Below, piece after piece: positions 45,446 through 58,479 of a stretch of 64,000 bases of DNA (position 1 is its first letter; the number at the start of each line of letters is the position of its first letter). The notes beneath the pieces were generated by a model. That model was given only the letters and a program-made list of their open reading frames with translations, was not told where the DNA came from and ran no database searches. Both the position numbers and the translations under genes were made by a program. This stretch comes from Lampris incognitus (lineage: Eukaryota; Chordata; Actinopteri; Lampriformes; Lampridae): positions 84,736,172 through 84,800,171 of the forward strand of contig NC_079212.1 of assembly GCF_029633865.1 (NCBI RefSeq), read 5' to 3'.

Positions 45446-45750
45446 TGGGGGGGGGGATTTCCCCCCTTTTTCTCCCCAATTGTACTTGGCCCCTCTGCTG
45501 ATCCGGGGAGGTCTGCAGACTACCACATGCCTCCTCCCATACATGTGGAGTCAACAGCCGCTTCTTTTCACCTGACAGTGAGGAATTTCACCAGGGGGAC
45601 GTAGCGCGTGCGAGGATCACGCTGTTCCCCGCAGTTCCCCCTCCCCGACCGACCAGAGGAGGCGCTAGTGCAGCGACCAGGACACATACCCAGATCCGGC
45701 TTCCCACCCACAGACACGGCCAATTGTGTCTGTGGGGACGCCCGACCAAA
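45446..45750 (-). mobile_element. tRNA-headed SINE, copy 7, head missing
   Basis: From TCCCCAATTGTACTTGG to CAATTGTGTCTGTGGGGAC. The tRNA-like head is absent, and the sequence passes directly into the L1-like fragment. Confidence 0.8.
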
Positions 45751-46114
45751 TTTTCAACCTTATCTTTACTAAGATACAGCATTACACCCAACATATATAT
45801 TTCAACATTCATGTGAAGTCTCTTCTTTTAGAAAGTTGGATCCAGAACATTCTTGAATACATACACTGGAAGAATAGATGGGATAATACACTCCTTTTCT
45901 AGTCCACAAAAATCACACTGATAATCAATATGTAGTTTGAATCTTTCTAACACACGCTTTACCGGATGAATTCTATGCAATATCTTGAAAGACACTACTT
46001 TAAACCGGTTATTGATACAGTATTGATCACAAACTGTCCATGCTTTCTGCCACCGCATATCATTAATCAATGAAGACCAGAAACATCTAGAAGATGGGAC
46101 AGTGACACCACTGT
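45751..46114 (-). mobile_element. L1-like LINE fragment, part downstream of the BEL insertion
   Basis: The minus-strand frame reads LINDMRWQKAWTVCDQYCIN, FKILHRIHPVKRVLERF and CDFCGLEKECI, the C-terminal region after RT in fish L1/Tx1-type elements. It continues beyond the BEL element at 53392-53690. Confidence 0.75.
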
Positions 46115-46119
46115 GTGTT

Positions 46120-46734
46120 TGTTCTGGACTCTGTTAGTTATTGTTTAAGCTTAGGCCTTTATTCTGTCGACGGACTTTTATTTTGAAGTACTTCCTTCGC
46201 GACCGGCAGGAAGTGTTATACAGTCTTACCAGCGCATTGTGTGTGCCGCAAAAGGTTATCCGCCATCCTTGATTCTTACATCTTGATACACGCAATGTTT
46301 GTAAGTATTTCAGTTCATGTGGCCTATATTTACTACAGCATTACAAAGTCTATCCCATTCATTTATCGTTTTATCTGTAGTATGTTATGCCGTGTTGGTT
46401 TGTGCTAGCTTGCTATGTGTTAGCATGTTCCCTTTTGCTAGTCATATGTTACGTTATACCTATCTGTATATTGGCTAGTCTACAGCTCTTATTTTGTGCA
46501 CTGAGGTACTCTTATTTGTACTTTTGATAAGTCTTATGTGTTCATTTTGTGTACTTACTTTGTAGTACCTTCAATTTTGTAACTGCGGTGTTATATTGTG
46601 TTTGTATATTTCAGTTTCATCTTTTGGCAAGTAAACATCATAAACTTCACCCCGCCTCCTGAAATGATTGATTGCTGAAGAGTTTAGCTGACTGGATGGT
46701 TGGGTTATTGCTCAGATCCTCCGAGACCATTACA
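46120..46734 (+). repeat. BEL/Pao 5' LTR
   Basis: 615 bp, TGTTCTGGACTCTG ... GAGACCATTACA. It differs from the 3' LTR by scattered substitutions and an 11-bp length difference. Confidence 0.93.
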
Positions 46735-46878
46735 GTGAAAAAACAGCATATCATCAAGCCATAAGAAGGGAGCGGCTGGATAAGAGACTGAAGGACCATC
46801 ATACAGGCACTGAGCAAGCCTCCACGACACCCTCCCCTGATGTCCTCACTTCAGTGAGCCCACACATCTTCTCTCACC

Positions 46879-49800
46879 ATGGCAGAAGGAGGCGCACATG
46901 CTAAAGTGCTAGAAGGATATACCACAGAAGAGGACCTCCACTCATTATGTTCTTCTTCCTCCAAATCATCAAGTAGTTCCAAATCATCACTCATCATCGC
47001 CAAAGCACGAGCCAAGGCTGAGGCATGTATCGCCAAGAGGGTCTATGCTCAGAGGGAGATGGAACTTAAACTACAGAAGGCCCGTCTGGAAGATGACCTA
47101 GCAGTGGAAAAGGCTGGCATAGAAGCCACCCTAGAGGCTCTTCAAGTAGAAAAGGAAACGGATGCTGCACGGATTGAAGCAGAAATACTGGAGTCAGGTT
47201 TGATGGAGCAAGACCATCAGTCACGTAGCAGTAGAGCCTCTAATCATCTCTCACCCCAGACATGACTTCAGCATATAAAACACTATGTACTGGACCAAGC
47301 CAGCCTGAAGTCCACCCATTCAGCTCACACTCCTCACCTTATCATGAGCTCCAAGTCACAAGTCACACCCAGCAGCCTGCTACATCCATCCCACTCGACA
47401 GACCCCTTCCCATGAAAATGGAGCCACTCTGGCAGAACAATGGAGGAGCGGACAAGGGAGATCAACAACGACCCCTCAGTGATCCTAATAATAACCAGAA
47501 CAGAGCGGTCAGCCCAGGCACCCAACACCTCCACCACCAATGACCTCGTCAGTTTTCTTGCATGGAGCCAGTTGGTGACCTCAGGGTTGACCAATTTCGA
47601 TGACAAGCCAGGGAATTACTGGGCGTGGAAGTCCTCCTTCAATGGAGCCATCACAGGCCTGTGCCTGTCAGTGGGAGAAGAACTTGATCTTCTCATCAAA
47701 TGGCTTGGCAAGGAGTCTTCGGAACAGGCACGGAGACTCAAAGCAGTCAACATCAGGCACCCTCAGGTCGGATTGATGATGGCTTGGCAGAGACTGGAAG
47801 AATACTACGGCTCACCTGAGGCAATCTAAAGGGCTCTCTTCAATAAACTTGAAGACTTTCCAAAGGTGATGCACAAAGACCCATACAAGCTCCATGACCT
47901 GGGTGACCTGCTCCTAGAAGTGGAAGCCACAAAGAGGGATGGCTACTTACCCGGCCTGTCTTACCTGGACACCTCCAGAGGAGTGGCTCCCATCGTCAAA
48001 AAACTTCCATACAATCTTCAGGATAAATGGGCATAATTTGGATCCACGTACAAGCAACAAAACAATGTGGCCTTCCCTCCATTCACTGTGTTTGCTGACT
48101 TTATCCGCAGGGAAGCCAGAGTAAAAACAGATCCCAGTTTCAACCACCCACCATACTACACAGCACCTGAAAGGAATGAGAGGTCAGACAGACAAGAGAA
48201 GACCGCTATATCAGTACACAAGATGCAAGTGTCTCCTACAGAGAAAACTGAAGATCAAAAGAAAGATATTGACCCTGGAAAACACTGCCCCATCCACGAT
48301 AAACCCCACCCACTGCGGAAGTGTAGAGGCTTCAGGGAGAAGACTCTAGAAGAGCGAAAACAGTTCCTCAAAGACCATCACATATGCTTCCGGTGCTGCT
48401 CCTCCACAACCCACCTTGCTAGAGACTGCAACATAGAAGTGGACTGCAATGAATGTAGCAGTGACCGTCACACCTCAGTACTCCACCCGGGTCTGGCTAC
48501 CTGGAAGTCCAAGTCGTCACCTCCCACTTAAGAGAATGGCGGGGAGGGAGCACAAGTGGACAACCAGGAAGTCACCTCCAACTGCACTGAAATATGTGGA
48601 GAAGGAACGAGTGTGGAGGCAGAAGGCAGATCTTCGAACGAGTGTGGAGGCAGAAGACAGATCTTCGAACATGCTCGAAGATCTGCCTAGTCACCGTTTA
48701 TCCTGAAGGATGTCGGGGGGAGTCCAGAAGGCTGTATGCCATCCTGGACAAGCAGAGTAACCATTCCTTGGCAAACACCAGAGTTCTTCATCATCTTCAA
48801 GGTAATGAGTAGTCCATCGCCGTACACACTCAAGACATGTGCAGGACTCAAGGAGACAGCCGGCAGAAAGGCCTGGGGCTACATTGTAGAGTCAGCAGAC
48901 GAGAAGGTCAGTTTCCCTCCCCCCACACTACTCGAATGTGATCAGGTCCCAAACAACCGGTCAGAAATCCCAACCCCCAATGCCGCTCACCACCACAGGC
49001 ACCTGAAACGGATTGCAGACGAGATCCCACCCCTGGACCCGGATGCAGGCATACTCCTGTTGCTTGGCAGAGACATTCTGAGGGCACACAAAGTCAGGAG
49101 CCAGATAAACGGTCCTCATGATGCCCCATTCGCCCAAAGACTGGATCTTGGATGGGTCATCGTTGGCGATGTGTGCCTTGGAGGAGCACAGAAGCCACCT
49201 CACATCAGAACTTTCAAGATCTCCATTCTGGAAAGTGGACGCCCCACCTTTCTCAGCCCATGCAGCAGCCAGGTCCGGGTGAAAGAGACATTTGCCCACA
49301 GCTACCCGGTGTCAGCTGCCCTAGACAGCACACGGAAGATGCTCGACAGAGAGAACCTGGGTCAGTCGGTCTTCCTTCACACAGCCAGCGACCACAGGCT
49401 TGCTCCTTCGACCTGAGATTCCTGCAGATCATGGACAATGAGTATCGCCAAGATGAGTCTAAAAGCTGGGTCGCACCTCTACCCTTCCAGTCACCACGGA
49501 AACGACTGCCTAACAACAGGGAGTATGCCCGAAGCCGTCTCAACTCTCTCTGCCTCACTCTGCCTCACTCTAGACAAGCAGCCACAGATGAAAGCCCACT
49601 ACGTAGAGTTAATCAAGAAGATGCTTACCAACAAACATGCAGAGATCGCTCCACCCCTACAGGAGGGCCAGGAGTGTTGGTATCTCCCATTATTTGGAGT
49701 CTAACACCTAAAGAATGCAGACCAAATCCGTGTGGTTTTCGATTCCAATGCACCTTACGAGGGAGTCTCTCTCAACGACATGCTCCTCAGGGGCCTCGAT

Positions 49801-52710
49801 CTCAACAATAGTCTTTTGGGGGTGCTCATGAGATTTCGGAAGGAACCTGTCACCGTCACTGCTGACATTCAGCACATGTTCCACTGTTTCATAGTACATG
49901 AAGACCACAGGGACTTTTTTTGCTTCCTGTGGTTCCGCAATAACGACCCCGACAGTGATATTGTGGACTACAGGATGCGCGTCCATGTCTTCAGCAACAG
50001 CCCATCTCCTGCAGTCGCCATATACAGCCCGAGGAGAGCGGCCAAGGAGGAAGAAGAGACCTTTGGTAGCGATGTGAGAAGGTTCATCGAACGACAGTTC
50101 TATGTAGACGATGCACTGAAGTCTTTCTCTACCGAAGCAGAAGCCATCAGTGTCCTCGGACATGCTCAAAGGATGCTTGCAGAGTCGAACCTCAGGATGC
50201 ATAAAATAGCCTCCAACAGACCTGCTGTTATGGAAGCATTCCCTCTGGAAGATCGTGCTAAGGATGTCAAGGACCTCAACCTTGTTAGTGATGACCTTCC
50301 CCTTCAATGCAGCCTCGGAGTGTCCTGCAACATTGCCTCAGACACGTTCACATTCCAGACCATGGATGAGAAGAAGCCCTTCACCCGTAGAGGGGTGCTG
50401 TCTACGGTGAAGAGCCTATACGACCTCCTCGGTCTCTTAGCCCCTGTCATAGTACAAGGCAGGCTGCTCCTGAGGGACCTCTCCAAGCAAGCCGAGGACT
50501 GGGACAGAGTGGACAAAGTGGAGAGACTCGCTAAAAGACCTACAGGACCTCCAGATACCCTGCACTTATACGTCTTTCTCACCCTCTGGCACTGTACTCA
50601 AGGAGCTTTGTGTCTTCGCAGATGCCTCTACAAAGGCCATTGCAGCAGTAGCTTACCTGAAAGCCACCACTGAAAAGGGACAAACCGAGGTTGGCTTCAT
50701 CTTTGGAAAAGCCAAGCTGGCACCCCAACCAGACCTCTCAATTCCTAGACTGGAATTGTGCGCAGCAGTACTTGCAGTCAAGATCGCAGAGTTGATCATC
50801 GAAGAGATGAACCTGGAGTTCCATCGCACCACATACTACTCAGACAGCAAGGTAGTCTTGGGGTACATTCATAATCAAGAAAGGCGGTTCTATATCTACG
50901 TAAACAACAGAGTTCAGAGGATCCGGCAGTCCACATCTCCAGACCAATGAAGGCATGTTCCGACTGACGACAACCCAGCTGACTATGGGTCTAGGCCTAT
51001 CCCAGCAACTCTCCTGAGCAGCACGACATGGCTCTCTGGACCAGCCTTTCTTCGGAATCCATCTCCCCACTCTTTTGAACCCCAAGAGACATTCAACCTC
51101 ATCAACCCTGCCTCTGACTCCAATGTGCGCCCTGAGGTTGCTGTGAACCTCACCTTAGTCTCTCAAGACCTGTTGAACCCCAACCGCTTCGAGTGTTTCT
51201 CAAAGTAGACCGCTCTCATCCCCACAGCTGCACGCTTGATCCATATTGCTCGCTCCTTCGCCCTGCCTGCCCAAGAGGGCAGCTGCCGTGGATGGCATAT
51301 CTGTCAAAGAGGCCCCTCAGAGGAGGAGCTGGATAGAGCCAAGATCCTTGTGATGAAGAGCGTCCAACATGAGCTCTATGCTGAAGAACTGAAGGACATA
51401 GCTTCCAAACAAAGTCCTCCCTCTTGGAGTAGTCTGCTGAAGCTAAACCCTATCATCGACAACCATGGGCTCCTCATAGTTGGAGGCCGTACAGCTCAGT
51501 CTAAGCTAGCAACTGAAGAAATGAGCCCCATCATCATCCCAGGTCGTCATCACCTCGCGACCCTGCTCGTGCGACATCACCACGAGGCCGTAAAACACCA
51601 AGGGAGGCACTTTACAGAGGACACTGTCAGAGCAGCTGGGCTCTGGTTGGTCGGAGCTAAAAGATGCATCAGCAGCCTTCTCTTCAAGTGTGTCACCTGC
51701 AAGAAGCTTCGCGGGAAGACAGAACACCAACAAATGGCAGATCTGCCTGCCGAGTGCCTCCACATAGTCCCTCCATTCACCTGTATGTCGGTGTGGATGT
51801 CTTCGGACCATGGGACGTTACCTCACGTCGTACCAGAGGAGGACACGCCAACAGCAAAAGATGGGCTGTCGTGTTCTCATGCATGTGCACAAGAGCCGTG
51901 CACATCGAAGTAATAGAGACTATGAGTGCCAGCAGTTTCATTAATGCCCTGAGGAGGTTCTTTGCCATGAGAGGCCCAGCGAAACAAATACGCTCAGACC
52001 AAGGCACTTACTTCATCGGCGCCTGCAGAGAACTCAAGATGGATAAACCAAGCTCCAGCTCAGAGACTATGGAGAAGTATCACCAGGAGCACAACTGTAC
52101 TTGGGTATTCAACCCACCCCACTCTTCTCACATGGGGGGCACATGGGAGCGCATGATTGGAATCGCCCGTCGCATCCTCAACTGTATGCTCCTTCAAGGT
52201 GGATCATCGCGTCTCACACACAAAGTCCTGACTACCCTCATGGCTGAGGTTACTGCAGTCATGAATGCCAGACCCCTCATCCCAGTGTCCTCAGACCCAG
52301 AGTCTCCTCTCATACTTACTCATACTATGCTCTTGACCCAGAAGACATGTGTTTCCCCTCCCCCTCCAGGGGACTTCGGGGCAGGAGATCTTTTCAAGGA
52401 AGAATGGAAATGGGTTCAGAGTCTAGCAGACATCTTTTGGAGCAGGTGACGAAAGGAGCATCTCCACACACTTCAAAGCCGTCGCAAGTGGCAGGACAAG
52501 AGGCCCATCCTCCAAGTAGAAGATATTGCCTTAATGAAGGACAGTCATGCCAAAAGAAACCAGTGTCCTATGGCTATGGTTGTGAAGACGCTTCCAAATC
52601 AGAATGGGATGGTGAGGAAAGTAGACATCAGAGTCGCCAAAGAAGACACCCAGAAAGTCTTCTCCCGCCCAGTCTCCGAAGTGGTCCTGTTGCTTTCTAC
52701 AGAAGACTGA
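46879..52710 (+). pseudogene. BEL/Pao gag-pol remnant
   Basis: The gag start is at 46879 (MAEGGAHAKVLEGY) with a coiled-coil-like charged stretch and a stop near 47263. A gag body follows at 47440-48530, with a stop at 47827 and CFRCCSSTTHLARDC knuckles near 48390. A protease region lies at 48736-49416 (LLGRDILRAH). RT is at 49732-50673 with YVDD at 50101-50112; an RNase H part is near 50680-50950. The integrase has VRHHHEAVKHQG, CVTCKKLRG and the catalytic triad context VDVFG, SDQG and GGTWERM (51560-52200). Several stops and frameshifts separate these, so no full polyprotein can be made. Confidence 0.88.
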
Positions 52711-52760
52711 TAAGCTGTTTTGGGTTTATTTGGGCTCCCTAAAAGACCCCAGGCGGGGAG

Positions 52761-53386
52761 TGTTCTGGACTCTGTTGGTCATTGTTTAAGTTGAGACCTT
52801 TATTCTGTCGACAGACTTTTATTTTAAAGTACTTCCTTCGCGACCGGCAAATTGTAATCAGGAAGTGTTATACAGTCTTACCAGCGCATTGTGTGTGCTG
52901 CAAAAGGTTATCCGCCATCCTTGATTCTTACGTCTTGATACACGCAATATTTGTAAGTATTTCAGTTTATGTGGCCTATATTTACTACAGCATTACAAAG
53001 TCAATCCCATTCATTTATCGTTTTATCTGTAGTATGTTATGCCGTGTTGGTTTGTGCTAGCTTGCTATGTGTTAGCATGTTCCCTTTTGCTAGTCGTATG
53101 CTACGTTATACCTATCTGTATATTGGATAGTCTACAGCTCTTATTTTGTGCACTGAGGCACTCTTATTTGTAGTTTTGATATGTCTTATGTGTTCATTTT
53201 GTGTACTTACTTTGTAGTACCTTCAATTTTGTAACTGCGGTGTTATATTGTGTTTGTATATTTCAGTTTCATCTTTTGGCAAGTAAACATCATACACTTC
53301 ATCCTGCCTCCTGAAATGATTGATTGCCGAAGAGTTTAGCTGACTGGATGGTTGGGTTATTGCTCAGATCCTCCTAGACCAGTACA
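52761..53386 (+). repeat. BEL/Pao 3' LTR
   Basis: 626 bp, TGTTCTGGACTCTG ... TAGACCAGTACA. It has 11 extra bases (AAATTGTAATC region, 52849-52859) relative to the 5' LTR. Confidence 0.93.
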
Positions 53387-53391
53387 GTGTT

Positions 53392-53690
53392 CCTAATATT
53401 GTTGTTAGAGCACTTCTCGTTCAATATATTGGTTTCACCCATATAAATATTTCCCACAGAATCTTCAAAATGAAAAGGTATAGTAAGTTTCGTAGAAGTA
53501 TAAGGACACTTTCTGGTACAGCATGGAAAACAATAGCATCCTCCTTTGGTTTTATAGGTATTTTGAATTTATCAAGAAATCCTTTATAAGATAATAAATA
53601 ACCATTTAGATTAAGTAACTGGCCAACTGTCAGTTTTCCATTATTATACCAAGTGTGATGGAAAATAGTCCTACTTTTATATCAGATGTC
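53392..53690 (-). mobile_element. L1-like LINE fragment, part upstream of the BEL insertion
   Basis: The minus-strand frame reads TVGQLLNLNGYLLSYKGFLD then KFKIPIKPKEDAIVFHAVPE, typical post-RT L1-type sequence. A stop follows, and the sequence then runs on into the 46114 fragment on the far side of the BEL element. Confidence 0.72.
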
Positions 53691-53851
53691 TTTATTGTTC
53701 CATATGAAGTATCTATGAAGTACATATGAAGTACCGATGTACATATGAATTACCTATGAAGTACATATGGGGTGAAAAGTTATGTTTGTAGGCTAATAAC
53801 AAGCTGTCAGTGCTTGCTGATGAAATGTTGCCAAGTTAATCGGGATTTTAT

Positions 53852-54033
53852 TGGGGGCGCCCTGGTGGCTCACCTGGTAGAGTGGTACCACATAAGACTG
53901 AGTCCTGACCGCAGTGGTCTGGGTTCGAATCTGGTCCAGGCCCTTTGCTGCATGTCATCCCCTGCTTTTCCTGTCTCTCTCTTGCCTATTGCTATCTAAT
54001 AAAGGCAGAAAATGCTAAAAAAATAAATAAATA
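53852..54033 (+). mobile_element. tRNA-derived SINE (second family) with 10-bp target duplication
   Basis: The head, GCGCCCTGGTGGCTCACCTG with GGTAGAGTGG and B box GGTTCGAATC, is followed by TGCTGCATGTCATCCCC, AATAAAGGCAGAAAATGC and an A-rich tail. GGGATTTTAT lies at 53842-53851 and 54034-54043. Confidence 0.88.
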
Positions 54034-54565
54034 GGGATTTTATCAACAGAAAAGTCACATTTTAGTAGGAATTTGATACCACCATCCTCAGACTGTTCCT
54101 AGTCAAAAACCGTCATCCCAACAACCACGGCCCAGCAGCAGCGCCTTAATGATTTTAGACATAATGCAGCAGTGTGAGTTTACCCTCTGGTAGGACAGCA
54201 GTCGCAGGACGCGGGGAGGAACAGGACTTAATGTGGCCAGAAGGGAAACTATCAAAGTAAGAAGCTCAGGTTTCGGTGAGATCCTTGATGTACACTGAAA
54301 ATCTTACGCTGCAATCTGCACAGCAAATGTCTTCTAGAGTTTGTGGTTTGACACCAACAGTGAAGTTCTTTGAGTCTATCAGAGGCAATGGTGGGGCTAC
54401 TCACTCTTACAGCCCCCAGTAAGGGTGGTTATATGCTGTCCAGTAAGAATCTGGTCTTGGTAGGCGTCATAATTACTACAACGTAGAATGAAACGACATG
54501 CACAACAGCAGAAAGTGCAGACTGGTGATTAGTTTTGAATATGTAACTTTAATGAATATATTTCC

Positions 54566-55070
54566 TCTAGGATGACGCAGTGGTTAGCATGGTCGCCTCA
54601 CAGCAAGAAGGCTCTGGGTTCGAAACCCGGGGTAGTCCAACCTTGGGGGCCGTCCCGGGTCGTCCTCTGTGTGGAGTTTGCATGTTCTCCCCGTGTCTGT
54701 GTGGGTTTCCTCTGGGGCTCGAGTTTCCTCCCACAGTCCAAAGACATGTAGGTCAGGTGGATCGGCCGTACTAAGTTGTCCCTAGGTGTGAATGTGTGTG
54801 AGTGTGTGTGTATCTGTGTGTGTGTGTGTATGTCGGCCCCGTGTGATGGTCTGGCGGCCTGTCCAGGGTGTCTCCCTGCCTGCTGCCCAATGGCTGCTGG
54901 GATAGGCTCCAGCATCCCCACGACCCTGAGAGCAGGATAAGCGGTTTGGATAATGGAAGGATGGATGGAAGGATGGAAGGATGGTTGGATGGATGGATGG
55001 ATGGATGGATGGATGGTTGGTTGGATGGATGGAAGGATGGATGGATGGTTGGATGGATGGATGTTTCCAC
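54566..55070 (+). mobile_element. tRNA-headed SINE (third type) with GGAT tail
   Basis: The head has CAGTGGTTAGCATGGTCGCC (A-box-like) and GGGTTCGAAACCC (B box). The body has GGAGTTTGCATGTTCTCCCC and GGCTGCTGGGATAGGCTCCA. It ends in (GGAT)n with GGTT variants at 54955-55065. Confidence 0.82.
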
Positions 55071-55447
55071 TACTAAAGGCCGTGGTGGTGCAAATGAGGA
55101 TAGCAGGTTGGCATAATCAACAGGCCCAGTTCTAGACCACACTGATGGGGGGGGGGGTTATGAGATATTTGAGGGGGAAGCTTAGGGTGTCTACCTTGAA
55201 GAAGAAAAAACACTGTGCCTTTCATAGACTTGGCCACTCTATGGATGAAACTGTTGTTGCTTCTCAGTGTCTCCCCCAGTGTTCACTTCCCAAGTGTTCT
55301 TATTTGTTTGCGTGGTTCAGGACTCAATAAATGAATTAGGTTTAACTTTTCATCAATTAGGACCAACATAGAGCTGGATGAGGCCTGAAATAAAGGCATG
55401 ACGCATCTTGAAATTATTTAATTGCAGCATCTAAATTTCTTTCCAAA

Positions 55448-55470
55448 ATCTACTACTACTACTACTACTA

Positions 55471-55506
<36 letters not shown>

Positions 55507-56460
55507 TCGGCTGCTCACGTTAGGGGGCGCCACAGTGGATCATCCGTTTCCATCTCTTCCTGTCCTCTGCATCTTCCTCTGTCACACCAGCCACCTGCAT
55601 GTCCTCCCTCACCACATCCATAAACCTCCTCTTTGGCCTTCCTCTTCTCCTCTTCCCTGGCAGCTCCATATTCAGCATCCTTCTCCCAATATACCCAGCA
55701 TCTCTCCTCCACACATGTCCAAACCATCTCCATCTTGTCTCTCTTGCTTTGTCTCCAAACCGTCCAACCTGAGCTGTCCCTCTAATATACTCGTTCCTAA
55801 TCCTGTCCTTCTTCATCACTCCCAGTGAAAATCTTATCATCTTCAACTCTGCCACCTCCAGCTCCTCCTCCTGTCTTTTCATCAGGGCCACTGTCTCCAA
55901 ACCATACAACATAGCTGGTCTCACTACCATCTCGTAAACCTTCCCTTTAACTCTTGCTGGTACCCTTCTGTCACAAATCACTCCTGACACTCTTCTCCAC
56001 CCACTCCACCCTGCCTGCACTCTCTTCTTCACGTCTCTTCCACACTCTCTATTGCTTTTGAACAGTTGACCCCATGTATTTAAGCTCACCCACCTTCGTC
56101 ACATGTACTCCTTGCATCCTCACCATTCTGTTGTCGTCCCTCTCATTCATGCATATGTATTCCATCTCGCTCGCTCCTTTCAGTCTCATTTCTTGAGTGC
56201 ACATCTTGTAAACCTTCCCTTTAACTCTTGCGGGTACCCTTCTGTCACAAATCACTCCTGACACTCTTCTCCACCCACTCCACCCTGCCTGCACTCTCTT
56301 CTTCACCTCTCCCCTGCACTCCCCGTTACTTTGGACAGTTGACCCCAAGTATTTAAACTCATACCCCTTCGTCACCTCTACTACTTGTATCCTCTCCATT
56401 CCTCTGTCCTCCCTCTCATTCACACATACTATGTACTCCGTCTTGCTCCTAGAGTTTCAA
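55448..56460 (-). mobile_element. RTE-type LINE, RT C-terminal part with internal duplication
   Basis: The (CTA)n tail at 55450-55505 is followed by CTTTCGGCTGCTC. Minus frames give MELPGKRRRGRPKRRFMDVV, IRNEYIRGTAQVGRFGDKAR and CDRRVPARVKGKVY. The CDRRVPARVKGKVY segment and its upstream VQAGWSGWRRVSGV occur twice, 284 bp apart. Non-functional. Confidence 0.85.
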
Positions 56461-56789
56461 TGGCCATGTGTACTATTCACAGAGGATTGCTCAGTTGCTT
56501 TCAAACCCCAAAACACGCTGTGCCAGAAGTTGGTCCACCCCGAGGATTGGGTCCCCCGGCACAACCAGAGCAATATAGTGCACGCAGTTAAGCGCCAGGA
56601 GGATTGCCATGACTTGTGCATCGGAGAAACTAAACATGCTGGCCAAAAAAAAGATGGCACAACATAGGAGGGCTAACACGTCAGACCAGGACTCCACAGT
56701 CTACACCACCTACACAGTCTACACCATCTACAGGCCAGTGGCCACTCTTTCAAGGATGAGGATGTACACATCCCTGATAGAGAGGAATG

Positions 56790-57372
56790 CCGGTTTGAAA
56801 GGGAAGATGGCTGCGTGAATTCGCGTTTGTGGCGGCCTCACCCAGGGCCGTCCATGCAGCGTCTTTGTCCATGTCTGCGTCTAAGTTTTGTCTTCGTTTG
56901 ATGGCTGGGAGAGCGGAGCAGGCTAAGCTAACTGCTAGCCCATGCAGACCGGCAGTTCTGGTAATACTGAGGGCGGTCTGGCGGTGGCGGCTTCACCTGG
57001 CGTTGACTGTGGTGTTTTTGATGTCGTCGTGAGGGGTGCGGGGAGGTGTGTTGAGGGTGTCTGGCTGGGGGAGCCGGCGCTGGATTGGCTGAGAGAGCTT
57101 GGTCTGCCTCGTCCGGTGGGCCAAGGGACCACCGCCCCTGCCTGGAGCTGCGCCCGAAGAGAAAACGCCAAGGGTGGTCTGACAGGACGCGCGACAGTCA
57201 TCCTGGCTGGCGTTACTTCCCTTGGACAGTGATTTTTTTTTGTAGGTTGGATACGTATGTGCGTCAGTTTGGATATATGTGTTCTTGTAGTTTTTGGATG
57301 TGTTTTGTCTTTGTGTTGTATTGCTGTGGGCTGTACGCAAGTGCATGAAATGACAAATAAAGTGTTTCTGAT
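56790..57372 (+). repeat. Second copy of the YY1-motif interspersed repeat
   Basis: AAGATGGCTGCGTG then GTTTGTGGCGGCCTCACCC, GCTAAGCTAACTGCTAGCCC, GGTCTGACAGGACGCG, ending GACAAATAAAGTGTTTCTGA. Same block order and ending as 2560-3237, but only one monomer and many differences. Confidence 0.6.
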
Positions 57373-57589
57373 TACTGAACGGGGATTCCAAGAGGCCATC
57401 TATTGCGAAGAGGGAACAGCCGTCCCTAAACCGGGGGGGGGGGGGTAAGAGTACATATGTCACCATCTTACAATGCTGTGATTACGACCATTCAGAAGTC
57501 CTTTGTGAATAGTACACATGGCCATTGTAACTGTGGTTAATGGTCACACCATTTGCATATGAAACTGGTGGTTGGTTTGGGTCGTTATG

Positions 57590-58110
57590 CAACTGTATTG
57601 TTTATAAGGGTGGGGGTACCTGCAGCCACTGTATTGTTTATAAGGGTGGGGATACCTGCAGCCACTGTATTGTTTATAAAGGTGGGGACACCTGCAACCA
57701 CTGTATTGTTTATAAGGGTGGGGACACATGCAGCCACTGTATTGTTTATAAGGGTGGGGACACCTGCAGCCACTGTATTGTTTATAAGGGTGGGGGTACC
57801 TGCAGCCACTGTATTGTTTATAAGGGTGGGGGTACCTGCAGCCACTGTATTGTTTATAAGGGTGGGGACACCTGCAGCCACTGTATTGTTTATAAGGGTG
57901 GGGACACCTGCAGCCACTGTATTGTTTATAAGGGTGGGGACACCTGCAGCCACTGTATTGTTTATAAGGGTGGGGGTACCTGCAGTCACTGTATTGTTTA
58001 TAAGGGTGGGTGGGGGTACCTGCAGCCACTGTATTGTTTATAAGGGTGGGTGGGGGTACCTGCAGCCACTGTGTTGTTTATAAGGATGGGGGTACCTGCA
58101 GTCAGTTTAG
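57590..58110. repeat. 36-bp minisatellite
   Basis: About 14 units of CACTGTATTGTTTATAAGGG then TGGGGACACCTGCAGC, with GGGGGTACC variants and two lengthened units near the right end. The 36-bp period opens frames in several registers on both strands; none is a gene. Confidence 0.95.
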
Positions 58111-58479
58111 AGTGAAGAGGTGACTTGGATGATGATGATGATGATGATGATGAAGCAGCAGCAGCGTGTGTGTGTCAGTACACGTCGTGTGCAGTTGAAG
58201 TGAGTCAGCCTTGTGGGATCCACGGCCCTACAGCTGATACGGTACTTAACAACCCTGCACTCCTGCGCATTTTGTGGTTTGTTTGTGTTTACATTAAGGT
58301 CCCCAACGAAATGACCGACACACACACACACAGCAGACATGGTCACGCGTGTGATCATCCGGGACGCTGCTTAAGATACAACGCGTTCTGTGCAGTTCGG
58401 ACCCAGTAACCGGCCCGCCACCGCGGCTGGGCTTGAAAGCGCGATTTTAAAGTAAATGTGCCACTTGATGTGTGGAGCC

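Larger units (their letters stand above)
46120..53386 (+). mobile_element. BEL/Pao LTR retrotransposon, structurally complete, coding-defective
   Basis: Two LTRs (46120-46734 and 52761-53386) bracket gag-pol remnants in the order gag, zinc knuckles, A17-type protease, RT, RNase H, integrase. That order and the A17-type protease define BEL/Pao. The 5-bp target duplication GTGTT lies at 46115-46119 and 53387-53391. A purine-rich tract (AGGCGGGGAG, 52751-52760) precedes the 3' LTR. It sits between LIMA1 and the ZNF740-like gene. Confidence 0.93.

Noticed and set aside
57540-58083. Four overlapping long frames on both strands
   Set aside because: 36-bp minisatellite, open in several registers; not a gene.
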